A stretch of 64,000 nucleotides of DNA, taken from the NCBI RefSeq assembly GCF_011316935.1, contig NZ_WLYS01000006.1:1-64000 (forward strand). Direction: 5' to 3'. The position numbers were made by a program, and so were the translations under genes. Positions 7,187-17,189 of the stretch are shown piece after piece; the first letter of the stretch is position 1; each line of letters starts with the position of its first letter. This stretch comes from Sphingobacterium chungjuense. Lineage in GTDB: Bacteria; Bacteroidota; Bacteroidia; Sphingobacteriales; Sphingobacteriaceae. The notes under the pieces were generated by a model that was not told where the DNA came from, did no database searches, and worked only from the letters and a program-made list of their open reading frames with translations.

Positions 7187-8869
7187 TTACTTCACTAGTT
7201 TTTTGTATTTAATGCGTTGTGGCGCTATATCTCCTAGGCGTTTTTTGCGGTTTTCTTCGTACTCCGTGTAGTTACCTTCGAAGAAATACACTTGAGAATC
7301 GCCCTCGAACGCTAAAATATGCGTACAGATACGATCCAAAAACCAACGGTCGTGCGAGATGACGACCGCACAGCCGCCAAAGTTCTCTAAACCTTCCTCT
7401 AGCGCGCGTAGCGTATTCACATCAATATCGTTCGTCGGCTCATCCAGCAATAGTACATTAGATCCCTTTTTCAAGGTAATGGCTAAATGTACGCGGTTGC
7501 GCTCTCCACCAGATAACACGCCTACTTTTTTCTGCTGATCCGCGCCATTGAAATTAAATTTAGAAACGTAGGCGCGAGAATTGACCGATTTCGTACCGAG
7601 ATTGATGTTTTCATTGCCATCGGTGATGTTTTCCCAAACAGATTTTTCGGCATCCAGATCGTGATGCATCTGATCTACATAACCCAGGGCAACCGTTTCA
7701 CCGACTTTGAACGTACCCGTATCCGGTTGTTCCTGACCGGTAATTAATCGGAATAACGTGGTTTTACCAGCACCATTGGGGCCAATAATACCGACGATTC
7801 CTGCCGGAGGAAGTGAAAAACTAAGGTTTTCGAATAAAATACGATCTCCATACGATTTAGAAATCTGATCGGCTTCGATCACCACATTTCCCAAACGTGG
7901 TCCTGGCGGAATGAATAATTCCAATTTCGCTTCGCGATCCTGCGTTTCTTCCGAAGCCAGCTTTTCATAGTTATGCAGACGTGCTTTTGATTTAGCATGT
8001 CTCGCTTTAGGCGCCATACGTACCCATTCCAGCTCGCGCTCCAAGGTTTTCTGGCGTTTGGTTTCTTGCTTTTCTTCTTGTGCTAAGCGTTTGGCTTTCT
8101 GATCCAACCAAGACGAATAGTTGCCTTTCCACGGAATTCCTTCTCCACGATCTAACTCCAAAATCCAACCCGCTACATTATCTAAGAAATAGCGATCGTG
8201 CGTTACGGCGATCACTGTTCCTTGATATTGCTTTAAATGCTGTTCTAACCAGTCAATCGATTCGGCATCCAAGTGGTTGGTCGGCTCATCGAGTAACAAA
8301 ACATCGGGTTCTTGCAGCAATAAACGACAAAGTGCCACGCGACGGCGCTCACCTCCTGACAAATTGGCAATTACCGCTTCTGGATCAGGACAGCGAAGTG
8401 CATCCATCGCACGTTCTAACTTGCTGTCTAATTCCCACGCGTTGCTCGCATCAATCTTATCCTGCAGCACCCCTTGGCGTTCTAGCAATTTATCCATCTC
8501 ATCGGCATTCTCATATACTTCTGGAAGGCCAAATTTTTGGTTGATTTCTTCGTATTCTGCCAACACCGCTACGGTTTCCGCTACCCCCTCTTCTACTATC
8601 TGGCGAACCGTTTTTTCTAAATCCAACTGCGGTTCTTGTTCCAAATATCCGACCGAATATCCGGGTGAAAAGACCACTTCACCCTGTATGGATTTGTCCA
8701 ATCCGGCGATGATTTTTAATAGCGAAGATTTACCCGAACCATTCAATCCGATTACTCCGATTTTGGCACCATAAAAGAAGGATAAATAGATATTTTTGAG
8801 TACTTTCTTAGATGGTGGGAAGACCTTAGAGACCCCTGCCATCGAGAAGATTATTTTTTCGTCTGACAT
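7187..8869 (-). CDS. ettA: EttA-type ABC-F translational throttle ATPase
   Basis: 560 residues from MSDEKIIFSM; the open frame has an earlier Met 19 codons up, but EttA proteins begin at this point. Two ABC cassettes: Walker A GLNGSGKSS and signature LSGGERRRVAL in the first, GPNGAGKTT and LSGGERNRVHL in the second, each with LLLDEPTNH/LLLDEPTND. The linker between them and the arm insertion are of EttA length. No membrane part. The family binds the ribosomal E site and gates early elongation by ATP/ADP ratio. A -7 box TATATTTG lies just upstream. Confidence 0.93.
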   Translation of the reverse strand: MSDEKIIFSMAGVSKVFPPSKKVLKNIYLSFFYGAKIGVIGLNGSGKSSLLKIIAGLDKSIQGEVVFSPGYSVGYLEQEPQLDLEKTVRQIVEEGVAETVAVLAEYEEINQKFGLPEVYENADEMDKLLERQGVLQDKIDASNAWELDSKLERAMDALRCPDPEAVIANLSGGERRRVALCRLLLQEPDVLLLDEPTNHLDAESIDWLEQHLKQYQGTVIAVTHDRYFLDNVAGWILELDRGEGIPWKGNYSSWLDQKAKRLAQEEKQETKRQKTLERELEWVRMAPKARHAKSKARLHNYEKLASEETQDREAKLELFIPPGPRLGNVVIEADQISKSYGDRILFENLSFSLPPAGIVGIIGPNGAGKTTLFRLITGQEQPDTGTFKVGETVALGYVDQMHHDLDAEKSVWENITDGNENINLGTKSVNSRAYVSKFNFNGADQQKKVGVLSGGERNRVHLAITLKKGSNVLLLDEPTNDIDVNTLRALEEGLENFGGCAVVISHDRWFLDRICTHILAFEGDSQVYFFEGNYTEYEENRKKRLGDIAPQRIKYKKLVK

Positions 8870-8893
8870 AGCAAAATTGTAACTTATTTCAGA

Positions 8894-8901
8894 CAAATAT
8901 A
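8894..8901 (-). promoter_or_regulatory. Probable -7 element for ettA and the kinase/regulator pair
   Basis: Minus-strand TATATTTG fits TAnnTTTG and lies about 25 bases before the EttA start. No convincing -33 TTTG is found at the right distance. The remaining sequence up to clpC (divergent, 8902-9044) has no other clear signal. Confidence 0.4.
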
Positions 8902-9044
8902 GCGATTTGAAGTCAATTACTGCCATTTTGATCGTCCTTGGTCGGTGGCGCGATTGTTGATAAATTTATTGAAACATTAACGTAAAGGTTATTTGTAATT
9001 TTACTTACATTTACGATAGCACAAATAATTAGAAAGGTTTATAG

Positions 9045-11597
9045 ATGGAAGCTAAATTTTCACCACGAGTAAAGGATGTGATCTCGTATAGTCGGGAGGA
9101 AGCCTTGCGTCTTCGTCATGATTATATCGGCACGGAGCATCTTTTATTGGGATTGATACGTGAGGGGGATGGTGTAGCAATTCATGTTTTGAAAAACATT
9201 GGATTGGACATGGCCGCCGTGCGTGAGTCCATAGAAGATGCCGTGAAAGGTTCTTCGATGTCCCGCACACCTATTAGCAGTGTACCGCTAACTAAGCAAG
9301 CAGAAAAAGTTCTTAAAGTCACGTATTTAGAAGCTAAAATCTTCAAAAGCGATATTATTGGAACAGAACACTTATTGCTAGCGATATTGCGCGACGAAGA
9401 TAATATCGCCTCACAAATATTGAATAAACATCAGGTTACGTACGAGCAGTTCAAAAATGAATTGGCTCAAAACAAACCTGACATTACCAGCGAAGCAGCG
9501 GGCACGCCTCCGGGCGACGATGATTTTGCGGAGGATGATGCACAATTTGCACAACCAAAAAAGGTTTCGGACATTAAGTCCAAAACTCCGGTGTTGGACA
9601 ATTTCGGGCGCGACCTCACCAAAGCTGCAGAAGAAGGAAGATTGGATCCGATTGTCGGACGCGAGAAAGAGATCGAACGCGTATCTCAAATATTATCCCG
9701 CCGCAAAAAGAACAATCCTATTCTGATCGGTGAGCCAGGTGTTGGTAAGTCGGCTATCGCCGAAGGATTGGCACTACGCATCGTACAACGCAAGGTATCT
9801 CGCGTTTTGTTTAACAAACGCGTCGTCACGCTGGATTTGGCATCTTTGGTAGCGGGCACAAAATACCGTGGCCAATTCGAAGAGCGCATGAAAGCGGTGA
9901 TGAATGAGTTGGAAAAATCACCGGACGTGATCTTGTTTATCGATGAGATTCACACGATTGTAGGTGCAGGCGGTGCCTCGGGTTCTTTGGACGCATCCAA
10001 TATGTTCAAGCCAGCATTGGCGCGTGGAGAGATCCAATGTATTGGTGCCACCACGCTTGATGAGTACCGTCAGTACATTGAGAAAGATGGTGCATTAGAC
10101 CGTCGTTTCCAAAAGGTAACAGTAGAACCTGCTAGTCACGACGAAACGATTGAGATCTTAAATCGTATTAAAGATAAATACGAGGAGCATCACAATGTCG
10201 TGTATACGGAAGAAGCGATTAATGCCTGTGTCACTTTGACCACGCGTTATATTACAGATCGCTTTCTACCAGATAAAGCTATTGATGCATTGGACGAAGC
10301 CGGATCACGCGTGCACTTGACCAATATTCACGTACCACAAACGATTATTGACATCGAAGAGAAGATCGAAGAGGTAAAAGTCGAGAAAAACAAAGTGGTG
10401 CGTAGTCAGAAATACGAAGAAGCAGCAAAACTGCGGGATACCGAGAAAAAACTGATCGAAGAGCTAGAACGCGAAAAAGCCGCTTGGGAAGAAGAAACCA
10501 AAACAACGCGCCATACCGTTACGGAAGATAATGTAGCTGAGGTGGTCGCGATGATGACGGGTATCCCGGTGCAACGTGTGAGCCAAACCGACAGTCAGAA
10601 ATTGCTCAACATGGGCGAATCGATGAAAGGTCGAATCATTGGCCAAGATGAAGCGGTGCAGAAATTGGTGAAAGCGATTCAACGTACTCGTGCCGGATTG
10701 AAAGATCCTAAGAAACCAATTGGTTCATTCGTATTCTTAGGCCCTACCGGTGTTGGTAAAACAGAATTGGCTAAAGAGCTAGCTCGTTTTATGTTTGACA
10801 CGGAAGATGCGCTGATCCAAGTAGACATGAGTGAGTACATGGAGAAATTCGCCGTATCCAGATTAGTGGGTGCGCCTCCGGGATATGTGGGCTACGAAGA
10901 AGGTGGTCAATTGACCGAGAAAGTGCGTCGCAAACCGTACGCCGTGGTACTCTTGGATGAGATTGAGAAAGCACACCCCGATGTCTTCAATTTACTCTTG
11001 CAAGTATTAGACGAAGGTCAATTGACGGATAGCTTAGGTCGGAAGGTTGATTTCCGCAATACGATTATCATCATGACTTCTAATATTGGTGCACGCCAAC
11101 TGAAAGAATTTGGTCAAGGAGTCGGTTTTACTACCTCGGCAAAAGAAAATCAGGCTGACTCACACTCTCGCGGTGTGATCGAAACGGCGCTCAAGAGAGC
11201 CTTTGCACCAGAGTTCTTGAATCGTATTGATGATGTAATCGTGTTTAATTCATTGGTCAAAGAGCATATCTTCAAAATTATTGATATCGAACTAAGAGCC
11301 TTATTTGGAAGAATTTCTGATCTAGGTCATACGATTGAACTTTCTGATGATGCAAAGAATTACATTGCAGAGAAAGGTTATGACACGAACTTTGGTGCAC
11401 GACCGTTAAAACGTGCTATCCAGAAACACTTAGAAGATCCTATCGCAGAAGAGATTCTAAAAGACAATCTGAAAAGTGGCGACACTATTTTGGTGGAGTT
11501 CGACAAGGAGAAATCGGAAATCATTGTATCGGCAAAAGCTAATGCCACACCGGAAGGTGACGATGTCAAATCAGACAAGCCGGATAAGAAAAAATAG
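9045..11597 (+). CDS. clpC: ClpC AAA+ chaperone/protease ATPase
   Basis: 850 residues, cytosolic hexameric unfoldase that feeds ClpP and refolds or degrades damaged proteins. Two N-terminal Clp repeats (about 1-145), first AAA module with Walker [10 protein letters not shown] and Walker B VILFIDE, a short middle domain with a UVR-like stretch ([15 protein letters not shown]), the second AAA module with GPTGVGKTE and LLDEIEKA, and a C-terminal small domain with [10 protein letters not shown]. The middle domain is short, which marks ClpC rather than ClpB. Monocistronic: a strong terminator follows at once. Confidence 0.95.
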   Translation: MEAKFSPRVKDVISYSREEALRLRHDYIGTEHLLLGLIREGDGVAIHVLKNIGLDMAAVRESIEDAVKGSSMSRTPISSVPLTKQAEKVLKVTYLEAKIFKSDIIGTEHLLLAILRDEDNIASQILNKHQVTYEQFKNELAQNKPDITSEAAGTPPGDDDFAEDDAQFAQPKKVSDIKSKTPVLDNFGRDLTKAAEEGRLDPIVGREKEIERVSQILSRRKKNNPILIGEPGVGKSAIAEGLALRIVQRKVSRVLFNKRVVTLDLASLVAGTKYRGQFEERMKAVMNELEKSPDVILFIDEIHTIVGAGGASGSLDASNMFKPALARGEIQCIGATTLDEYRQYIEKDGALDRRFQKVTVEPASHDETIEILNRIKDKYEEHHNVVYTEEAINACVTLTTRYITDRFLPDKAIDALDEAGSRVHLTNIHVPQTIIDIEEKIEEVKVEKNKVVRSQKYEEAAKLRDTEKKLIEELEREKAAWEEETKTTRHTVTEDNVAEVVAMMTGIPVQRVSQTDSQKLLNMGESMKGRIIGQDEAVQKLVKAIQRTRAGLKDPKKPIGSFVFLGPTGVGKTELAKELARFMFDTEDALIQVDMSEYMEKFAVSRLVGAPPGYVGYEEGGQLTEKVRRKPYAVVLLDEIEKAHPDVFNLLLQVLDEGQLTDSLGRKVDFRNTIIIMTSNIGARQLKEFGQGVGFTTSAKENQADSHSRGVIETALKRAFAPEFLNRIDDVIVFNSLVKEHIFKIIDIELRALFGRISDLGHTIELSDDAKNYIAEKGYDTNFGARPLKRAIQKHLEDPIAEEILKDNLKSGDTILVEFDKEKSEIIVSAKANATPEGDDVKSDKPDKKK

Positions 11598-11613
11598 AAC
11601 TTTAAATAGATTT

Positions 11614-11643
11614 AAGGAGCGCTATTGGTAGCGCTCCTTTTTT
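11614..11643 (+). terminator. Intrinsic terminator of clpC
   Basis: Perfect 11-base stem AAGGAGCGCTA / TAGCGCTCCTT (11614-11624 and 11629-11639), loop TTGG, followed by a T run to 11643. Confidence 0.93.
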
Positions 11644-11757
11644 ATGGCAATATTTTTGTTATAAGTGCTTAAACCCTCAAGGCACTTTGACAGTCGAAAA
11701 CACATACACCTATATAGAGATAAACATTAGCAATACATTTAAAACAAATAACTCATT

Positions 11758-12177
11758 ATGAAAAGAATTCTATTAGCCTTAGTGATAGCATCTGCTACTA
11801 TGCTATCCTTCAACTCCTGTACAAAAGAGTATATTACCAATGAGAGCTTCCTACCTGGCATAGGTTTTTACGAAGATTTGGCTGGCGGAAGCGCTTGGGT
11901 AGCTATCAGTGGTCGTCCAAATGAATATGAACAAAGTATACCTATTCCTGAATTGGATCAGGCAGCATTTGAAGACGGGCATGTTAGTGTATCAATAGGC
12001 ACAAGAACTGGATCTGGAATACAAGAGTTTCATAATATACCGGGAACTGTAGACGGTCGTACATATGATGTGCGTTATGCTAGAGAACGCGTTACAATTA
12101 CAGTATTTACAACAGGAACTCTACCAGGTCCTTTAGTGGCTAAGGTCATTTTGACCGACGCTGGTATAGGGAACTAA
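11758..12177 (+). CDS. Small exported lipoprotein of unknown function
   Basis: 139 residues. A lipoprotein signal (MKRILLALVIASATMLSFNSC, lipobox LSFNSC with the modified Cys at 21) is followed by a globular part rich in Gly, Ile and Thr, likely all-beta. I do not recognise a family. No transmembrane helix and no Cys apart from the lipobox one. It stands alone between the clpC terminator and its own pair of terminators. In Bacteroidota, acidic residues after the Cys steer lipoproteins to the surface; here the start is CTKEY, so location is uncertain. Confidence 0.8.
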   Translation: MKRILLALVIASATMLSFNSCTKEYITNESFLPGIGFYEDLAGGSAWVAISGRPNEYEQSIPIPELDQAAFEDGHVSVSIGTRTGSGIQEFHNIPGTVDGRTYDVRYARERVTITVFTTGTLPGPLVAKVILTDAGIGN

Positions 12178-12220
12178 GTTTCTTCCCAAATCCAAAAATT
12201 AAGAACCATTACGGTCTTAT

Positions 12221-12255
12221 AAGCCTTACCCATATATCCATGGAGTAAGGCTTTA
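12221..12255 (+). terminator. Terminator-like hairpin after the lipoprotein gene
   Basis: AAGCCTTAC (12221-12229) pairs with GTAAGGCTT (12245-12253) around a 15-base loop, with TTTAT after it. Weak T run, so probably incomplete termination. Confidence 0.65.
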
Positions 12256-12294
12256 TACCTTAGAGTCCAAAGTTCATTATTTATTAATTTTGAT

Positions 12295-12334
12295 AGCCTT
12301 CAGATGATCCAACGGTATTCTGAAGGCTTTTTTT
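12295..12334 (+). terminator. Second, strong intrinsic terminator
   Basis: AGCCTTCAGA / TCTGAAGGCT (12295-12304 and 12319-12328) followed by seven T. Tandem with the hairpin at 12221. The gap 12178-12510 holds these two hairpins and then an AT-rich stretch that should contain the promoter of the next gene; I see no full TTTG-N19-TAnnTTTG match there and no gene. Confidence 0.88.
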
Positions 12335-12510
12335 GTACAAAATAATGCAATTTACCCTATAACATTAATTTATTAATAAATAATTAATTTTCCCACTTAA
12401 GCACAAATATATATAGCAAAAAAATGCTAAAAAATTCACACTAAACACATTAAAGCGAAATAAATTTTGACTACTTTGCGGTAAATACGATCATTCCAAG
12501 ACCAATTTTT

Positions 12511-13776
12511 ATGAGCATTATTAACTTTGAAACTGCCACATTCAAGGAATTCGAAAACATTCCTGACCACGATCTGGCCGCTACCACAAAAGTTTTTAAA
12601 GAGTTTACAGATTACATGGAAAGCAATGAGCAAATGAACTTTCGCTTCATTACACGTGGATCTGGTCCGGAAGTGATTGTAAGTTCACCATTCCTAAAAG
12701 AACCCACCTCCTGCGTAAGCCTAGTATCAAATGACTATCTAAACTTCACCCAGCACCCTAAAGTCAAGCAAGCCGCTATCGACGGGATCACGAAGTACGG
12801 AACTGGCGCAGGCGCATCACCGCTGATTGGCGGACATCATGAGTACCATGTCATGCTGGAAAACAAATTATCTGCTTTTTTTAACAAACCAAAAGGCAGT
12901 AGTATAGTCTTTACAACAGGATACACCGCCAACAGTGCTACTTTATTAGCGCTATTAAAACTGGAGGATTGTGCCATTGTGGATATGGAGGTTCATGCCA
13001 GTGTATACGAAGGATTATTAAACACCAATACCAAACGCTTCCCGCATAACAGTATGGTGCATTTAGAACGCGCATTAGCAGACACGAAAAATACCCATCG
13101 TACGCGCTTGGTCATCATTGACGGCGTTTATTCACAAAATGGAGACTTAGCAAAATTAGATGAGATCAAAGAACTGGTTAAATCTTATGGCGCGTATTTA
13201 ATGATGGATGATGCTCATGGTATCGGCGTACTTGGTGAAACCGGACGTGGTGCGATCGAGGTATATGATGCTTTGGAAGATGTTGATATTATTGCCGGCA
13301 CCCTGAGCAAAGCATTCGGACATATCGGTGGATTTATCATCGCTTCACCTGATATTATTAATTATTTGCGTTATCAATCAAGGCAACAAGTTTTTTCCTC
13401 TACATCGACTCCCGCTACTTATGGCCTGCTAAAAGCCATAGATCTGATAGATGAAGAACCGCATTGGCGTAAACAGCTCGCTGAAAATGTTACCTATTTC
13501 CGAAATGGGTTATTAAGCCTTGGACTTGACATAGGTACGAGTGCATCCCCAATCATCCCGATCAAGATCGGAGATCCACATCGCACAGCTACGGTTGCCC
13601 GTATGATGTTACAAGCAGGAATTTATGCCAACTGCATAGTTTATCCCGGAGTAGCGAAAAAAGATGCGAGAATACGCACCAGCTTGATGGCAACGCATAC
13701 TAAAGCGCATTTAGATCAGACATTAAATGTGCTAGAAGACATCGGAAAGAAAATTAGCTTGCAAAAATTACGCTAA
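12511..13776 (+). CDS. PLP-dependent alpha-oxoamine synthase family protein
   Basis: 421 residues. Fold-type I PLP enzyme that should condense an amino acid with an acyl-CoA and release CO2 (family of serine palmitoyltransferase, KBL, BioF, CqsA). Seen: LVSNDYLNF near 71-79, GTGAGASPLIGGHH (97-110), DDAHGIG at 233-239 and the PLP lysine K267 in GTLSKAFGHIGG. Compared with BioF and KBL it has an extra N-terminal 45 residues and the SPLIGGHH variant of the usual SRxxxG loop, so the substrate cannot be read off. A TetR regulator follows 64 bases downstream. Could be a sphingolipid, ketone-signal or other acyl-CoA enzyme. Confidence 0.83.
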   Translation: MSIINFETATFKEFENIPDHDLAATTKVFKEFTDYMESNEQMNFRFITRGSGPEVIVSSPFLKEPTSCVSLVSNDYLNFTQHPKVKQAAIDGITKYGTGAGASPLIGGHHEYHVMLENKLSAFFNKPKGSSIVFTTGYTANSATLLALLKLEDCAIVDMEVHASVYEGLLNTNTKRFPHNSMVHLERALADTKNTHRTRLVIIDGVYSQNGDLAKLDEIKELVKSYGAYLMMDDAHGIGVLGETGRGAIEVYDALEDVDIIAGTLSKAFGHIGGFIIASPDIINYLRYQSRQQVFSSTSTPATYGLLKAIDLIDEEPHWRKQLAENVTYFRNGLLSLGLDIGTSASPIIPIKIGDPHRTATVARMMLQAGIYANCIVYPGVAKKDARIRTSLMATHTKAHLDQTLNVLEDIGKKISLQKLR

Positions 13777-13840
13777 ATGAGTTTATTTCTTTTCGAATAT
13801 GGATATAAATGACTAGTTTTGAATAGGTAGACAAGTAATA

Positions 13841-14509
13841 ATGGCTAAACAACAAAGAAAAACTTACCGCGGCGTTAAAAACGACAAAGAGCGGACAATG
13901 GGCAAACTCGTCCAAGCTGTAGGAATAGTTCTCGAAGAAAAGGGCTACACAGGACTTACTATTGCAAATATTTCTAGAAAAGCAGGTGTAGATCGCAAAT
14001 TGGTAACCTTGTACTTTGGTTCTGTAGAGAACCTGGTGGAGACCTATATCAAAGATAAGGATTACTGGGTGGCTGCGACCGTGGGCGCTATGGAATACTT
14101 TGGTCAGTCCCCTAAAGAGGGTTCTAAAGGCTTTTTGGAGTCTCTATTGACAAACCAAATGAAAGAGTTTGCCAAAAATCAGGAGATGCAAAAAGTAGTA
14201 TTATGGCAGATAAGCGAAAATAGCGAGATCATGTCTAAAGTTACGCAAGAGCGCGAAAAAATGAGCGCCTTGTTTTTTGCATTTGCGGATAGAGAGATTG
14301 GACCAGATAAATTAGACTTGCGTGCTGTTACAAGCATATTAGTCGCAGGTATCTACTATTTGGTATTACATTCTAAAAATACCGATAGCTTATTCTGCGA
14401 AATTGACCTTACGACAGAGGAAGGCATGAAACGAATTGAAGATGCTGTTAAATTAATCCTTAAGTGGACGTATGACAGCGTGGAAATTCCACCAGTATCT
14501 GCCAACTAG
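13841..14509 (+). CDS. TetR/AcrR family transcriptional regulator
   Basis: 222 residues. The N-terminal helix-turn-helix is clear (residues about 28-62: LEEKGYTGLTIANISRKAGV then LVTLYFGSVENL), with a basic lead KQQRKTYRGVKNDKERT. The C-terminal part (about 75-215) is all-helical and would bind a ligand. It follows the oxoamine synthase on the same strand, so that gene is the likeliest target, but no inverted-repeat operator is obvious upstream. Confidence 0.87.
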   Translation: MAKQQRKTYRGVKNDKERTMGKLVQAVGIVLEEKGYTGLTIANISRKAGVDRKLVTLYFGSVENLVETYIKDKDYWVAATVGAMEYFGQSPKEGSKGFLESLLTNQMKEFAKNQEMQKVVLWQISENSEIMSKVTQEREKMSALFFAFADREIGPDKLDLRAVTSILVAGIYYLVLHSKNTDSLFCEIDLTTEEGMKRIEDAVKLILKWTYDSVEIPPVSAN

Positions 14510-14561
14510 GTAGAGCTTTGATTTTATAAATCAACCTCACAAACTAATTAGCAGCGATCCC

Positions 14562-14605
14562 ATTAAAAAGGCTCAATATCCACTTGGATATTGAGCCTTT
14601 TTAAT
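14562..14605. terminator. Bidirectional terminator between tetR-like and gpx genes
   Basis: A 21-base perfect stem (14562-14582 with 14585-14605) whose ends are A-rich on the left and T-rich on the right, so it works for the converging genes on both strands. Confidence 0.92.
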
Positions 14606-14627
14606 ACAGCTAAACGGACCTGCGTAT

Positions 14628-15149
14628 TTATTTACTAGCGAGTACCGCTTTCGTAAATTCCGAGTCCGACGGAGTTATGGCAGATCTAAAGCGATGTACC
14701 AATTTTCCGTCTGCATTAATAACAAACTTCTCAAAATTCCATTTAATATCTCCCGTAAAATCTGGATTAGGAGCGGAGGTCAAATACTTGAATAGTGGTG
14801 TGGCCTTATCCCCTTTTACATCTACCTTCTCAGATAGGATAAATGTAACTCCGTAGTTCTCTTCGCAGAAAGCTTGGATAGCATCATTTTCATCCAGCTC
14901 CTGACCGCCAAAGTTATCCGATGGAAAGCCAATGATCACCAATTGGTCACCATGCTGCTCATGCAATGCCTGCAAATCCTTGTACTGCTTCGTAAATCCA
15001 CACTTGGAAGCCGTATTCACCAACACCAATGTTTTACCTTTGAAAGAGGAAAGCTGGATTTCCTTTCCGTCAATTGTCTTGATGCTATAATCATACACAC
15101 CATTATTCAATGGCATAAGCATCGTAAAAACCAATAACATCTGTAACAT
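14628..15149 (-). CDS. Glutathione-peroxidase-family thiol peroxidase, exported
   Basis: 173 residues. Short hydrophobic N-terminus (MLQMLLVFTMLMPL) suggests export. Peroxidatic C50 in NTASKCGFT, Q83 in FGGQE and W137 in KWNFEKF complete the catalytic set; no selenocysteine. C95 in AFCEENYG may be the resolving Cys, so thioredoxin is the likely reductant, as in most bacterial members. Last gene of a minus-strand run after the kinase-like gene, 29 bases apart. Confidence 0.9.
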   Translation of the reverse strand: MLQMLLVFTMLMPLNNGVYDYSIKTIDGKEIQLSSFKGKTLVLVNTASKCGFTKQYKDLQALHEQHGDQLVIIGFPSDNFGGQELDENDAIQAFCEENYGVTFILSEKVDVKGDKATPLFKYLTSAPNPDFTGDIKWNFEKFVINADGKLVHRFRSAITPSDSEFTKAVLASK

Positions 15150-15178
15150 ATCTTTAATATATAAATGTAAAAATTACT

Positions 15179-16069
15179 TTATTCAAATTCCGCTCCATAA
15201 TTGCCAACAGCTAAAGAGTTATCCATTTCCCTACGAATAACAAACTCATAAAGCGGCTTGATCGGGCTTTTCAAAATCCGCCCTACCCTCACACCATGCA
15301 ACTCACAGACGTCTCGTAGTTGCATATCGAAGTGGAAAGCCACTCGACCGACGAAATTACATTCATGCTCTGCGTAATTAGGATAGGTCATGATATGAGT
15401 CCGGACGAACTCATCGAAACCATTACGCAACAAAGTATCTATGTAAGAATTTAATCTATTTTGATCCATAAATGGCACAAAAGAAGCTAAGTATGCATTC
15501 GGTCGGTCTTTTTGGTAAACGTTCTTAACGACCACCTCTTTGGTTAAGCGATATTGTTCCTCAAATAACTTAGCAACATCCCGAGGCATATTGCCATAGA
15601 GAAAATCCATAATTAATTGCTTTCCAAACCAAGCACCGGAGCCTTCATCGCCCAATACATAGCCGTTGCCATGTAAACTGGGTGATAAATATTCGCCATC
15701 AAAAAAGCTCATGTCTGATCCTGTACCGATATTGCAAACAATGCCTTCTTGCGTACCTAATGTAGCATATGCCGTACCCATCAATTCGGTTTCAACCGAT
15801 ATAAAGGCATCTGGAAAAATGGCAGAAAGTGCATTGGATACGATTTCACGTCTATCTGGTGTAGAACATCCTGCACCAAAAAAATAAACTTCGTGTACTT
15901 CTGAAATATACGGAATGATTTCCGGCACCTCACCCAGTACACGAGCAATCTCTTTCTCACTTACGAAATATGGATTCAACCCTTTTGTCCGAAAAGACAA
16001 AGGATCACTATCTGGTAAATGTAACATCCATTCCGAACTCGACGACCCACTATCTGCTACTAAAATCAT
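15179..16069 (-). CDS. BadF/BadG-family ATPase, N-acetylglucosamine-kinase-like
   Basis: 296 residues of the ASKHA (actin/hexokinase) fold. Phosphate loop ADSGSSSSEWML at the N-terminus, VCNIGTGSDMSF (about 113-124) and GDEGSGAWFGKQ (about 139-150) are the usual nucleotide and sugar motifs of N-acetylglucosamine kinases; no Cys cluster of the BadFG reductase activators. It would phosphorylate GlcNAc or an anhydro/other amino sugar, which fits recycling of cell-wall sugars beside ddl (36 bases away). The substrate is inferred. Confidence 0.82.
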   Translation of the reverse strand: MILVADSGSSSSEWMLHLPDSDPLSFRTKGLNPYFVSEKEIARVLGEVPEIIPYISEVHEVYFFGAGCSTPDRREIVSNALSAIFPDAFISVETELMGTAYATLGTQEGIVCNIGTGSDMSFFDGEYLSPSLHGNGYVLGDEGSGAWFGKQLIMDFLYGNMPRDVAKLFEEQYRLTKEVVVKNVYQKDRPNAYLASFVPFMDQNRLNSYIDTLLRNGFDEFVRTHIMTYPNYAEHECNFVGRVAFHFDMQLRDVCELHGVRVGRILKSPIKPLYEFVIRREMDNSLAVGNYGAEFE

Positions 16070-16105
16070 AATTTATTACTAGTAATCACTACTTCAAATA
16101 TACTA

Positions 16106-17131
16106 TTATTCTCCCGAATTTGTTTTAGCCGCTTGCAAAGCGCTGTCGATGATCTGGGTATAAAAAGCTGTTTCTGTCATACCAAAAGCCCGTACCTGCT
16201 GTGGAATAAAACTCTGTGCCGTCTGCCCAGGCGTCGTATTAATCTCAATAAAGTAAAAACGACCCGTCTCCTTTTGTAGAAAGAAATCCACCCGTACCAT
16301 ACCACGGCAATTCAACTTACGATACACATCCTTTATAATGCGGGCACTAAGCGCGTTTTGTTCTTCGGTAATAGCAGCCGGCGTGATTTCTTCTGTCAGC
16401 CCCGGAATGTACTTCGCTTCGTAATCAAAGAATTCTCTAGTCGTGATCACTTCCGTAGCGGGCAATACCACTAAGTCGCCATCGGTATTTCGAAAGATAC
16501 CGCGCGAAAACTCGCGACCTTCAATAAACTCTTCGACTAGTACTTGCTGTCCGGTATGCGCCGCATCATACGCTTTCGCTATGGCGCTATCCAATTCATC
16601 TATCGTTTTTACTTTCGTCATCCCGATACTGCTACCTCCCGCATTGGGTTTTACAAAAAATGGTAAGGATAACTTTTCTTTTACTTGCTCTGTCGCAGTT
16701 TTTCGATCTCCAGCAAACAGCAGCACCGAGTCGGCCAAATGTATATCCGCAATGCCGGCTAATACTGCCTTTGTATAGCCTTTGTTCATTGTCAAGGCAG
16801 ACGTGAGGGCATCACAACTGGTGTACGGCAGTCCGATCATATCAAAATATCCTTGCAGCCTCCCATCTTCGCCTGGGCTACCATGCAAAACGATAAAAGC
16901 AAGATCAAAAGTGATCTGATGATCGTCGATCACCAGCGAGAAATCATGTCTATTAATATCGAATTTCACACCAGCATCGTTCACATAAAACCACTGATCG
17001 CGCATGATCGATATCGGATATACCTCGTAACGTTCGGCATCCAGTTTGGAATGTACAAACGCGGAGCTTTTAAAAGAGACAGCTGCTTCCTCTGTATATC
17101 CACCCGTAATTAGGGCTATTTTTGTTCTCAT
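16106..17131 (-). CDS. ddl: D-alanine--D-alanine ligase
   Basis: 341 residues, ATP-grasp enzyme that makes the D-Ala-D-Ala end of peptidoglycan stem peptides. Seen: VLHGSPGEDGRLQGYFD (about 82-98), LPFFVKPNAGGSSIGMTKV, LVEEFIEGREFSRG and the C-terminal FIEINTTPGQTAQSF. The residue that in E. coli DdlB is Tyr216 (FYDYEAKY) is Phe here (EFFDYEAKY); this Phe is linked to depsipeptide activity in lactic acid bacteria, though it may simply be usual in this phylum. The gene precedes the GlcNAc-kinase-like gene on the minus strand and follows a DUF3995 gene. Confidence 0.93.
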   Translation of the reverse strand: MRTKIALITGGYTEEAAVSFKSSAFVHSKLDAERYEVYPISIMRDQWFYVNDAGVKFDINRHDFSLVIDDHQITFDLAFIVLHGSPGEDGRLQGYFDMIGLPYTSCDALTSALTMNKGYTKAVLAGIADIHLADSVLLFAGDRKTATEQVKEKLSLPFFVKPNAGGSSIGMTKVKTIDELDSAIAKAYDAAHTGQQVLVEEFIEGREFSRGIFRNTDGDLVVLPATEVITTREFFDYEAKYIPGLTEEITPAAITEEQNALSARIIKDVYRKLNCRGMVRVDFFLQKETGRFYFIEINTTPGQTAQSFIPQQVRAFGMTETAFYTQIIDSALQAAKTNSGE

Positions 17132-17189
17132 ATAATATTGTCTGATCTAGTATTTTTTGGTCAACAAATATAAATAATTACTCTTCACA

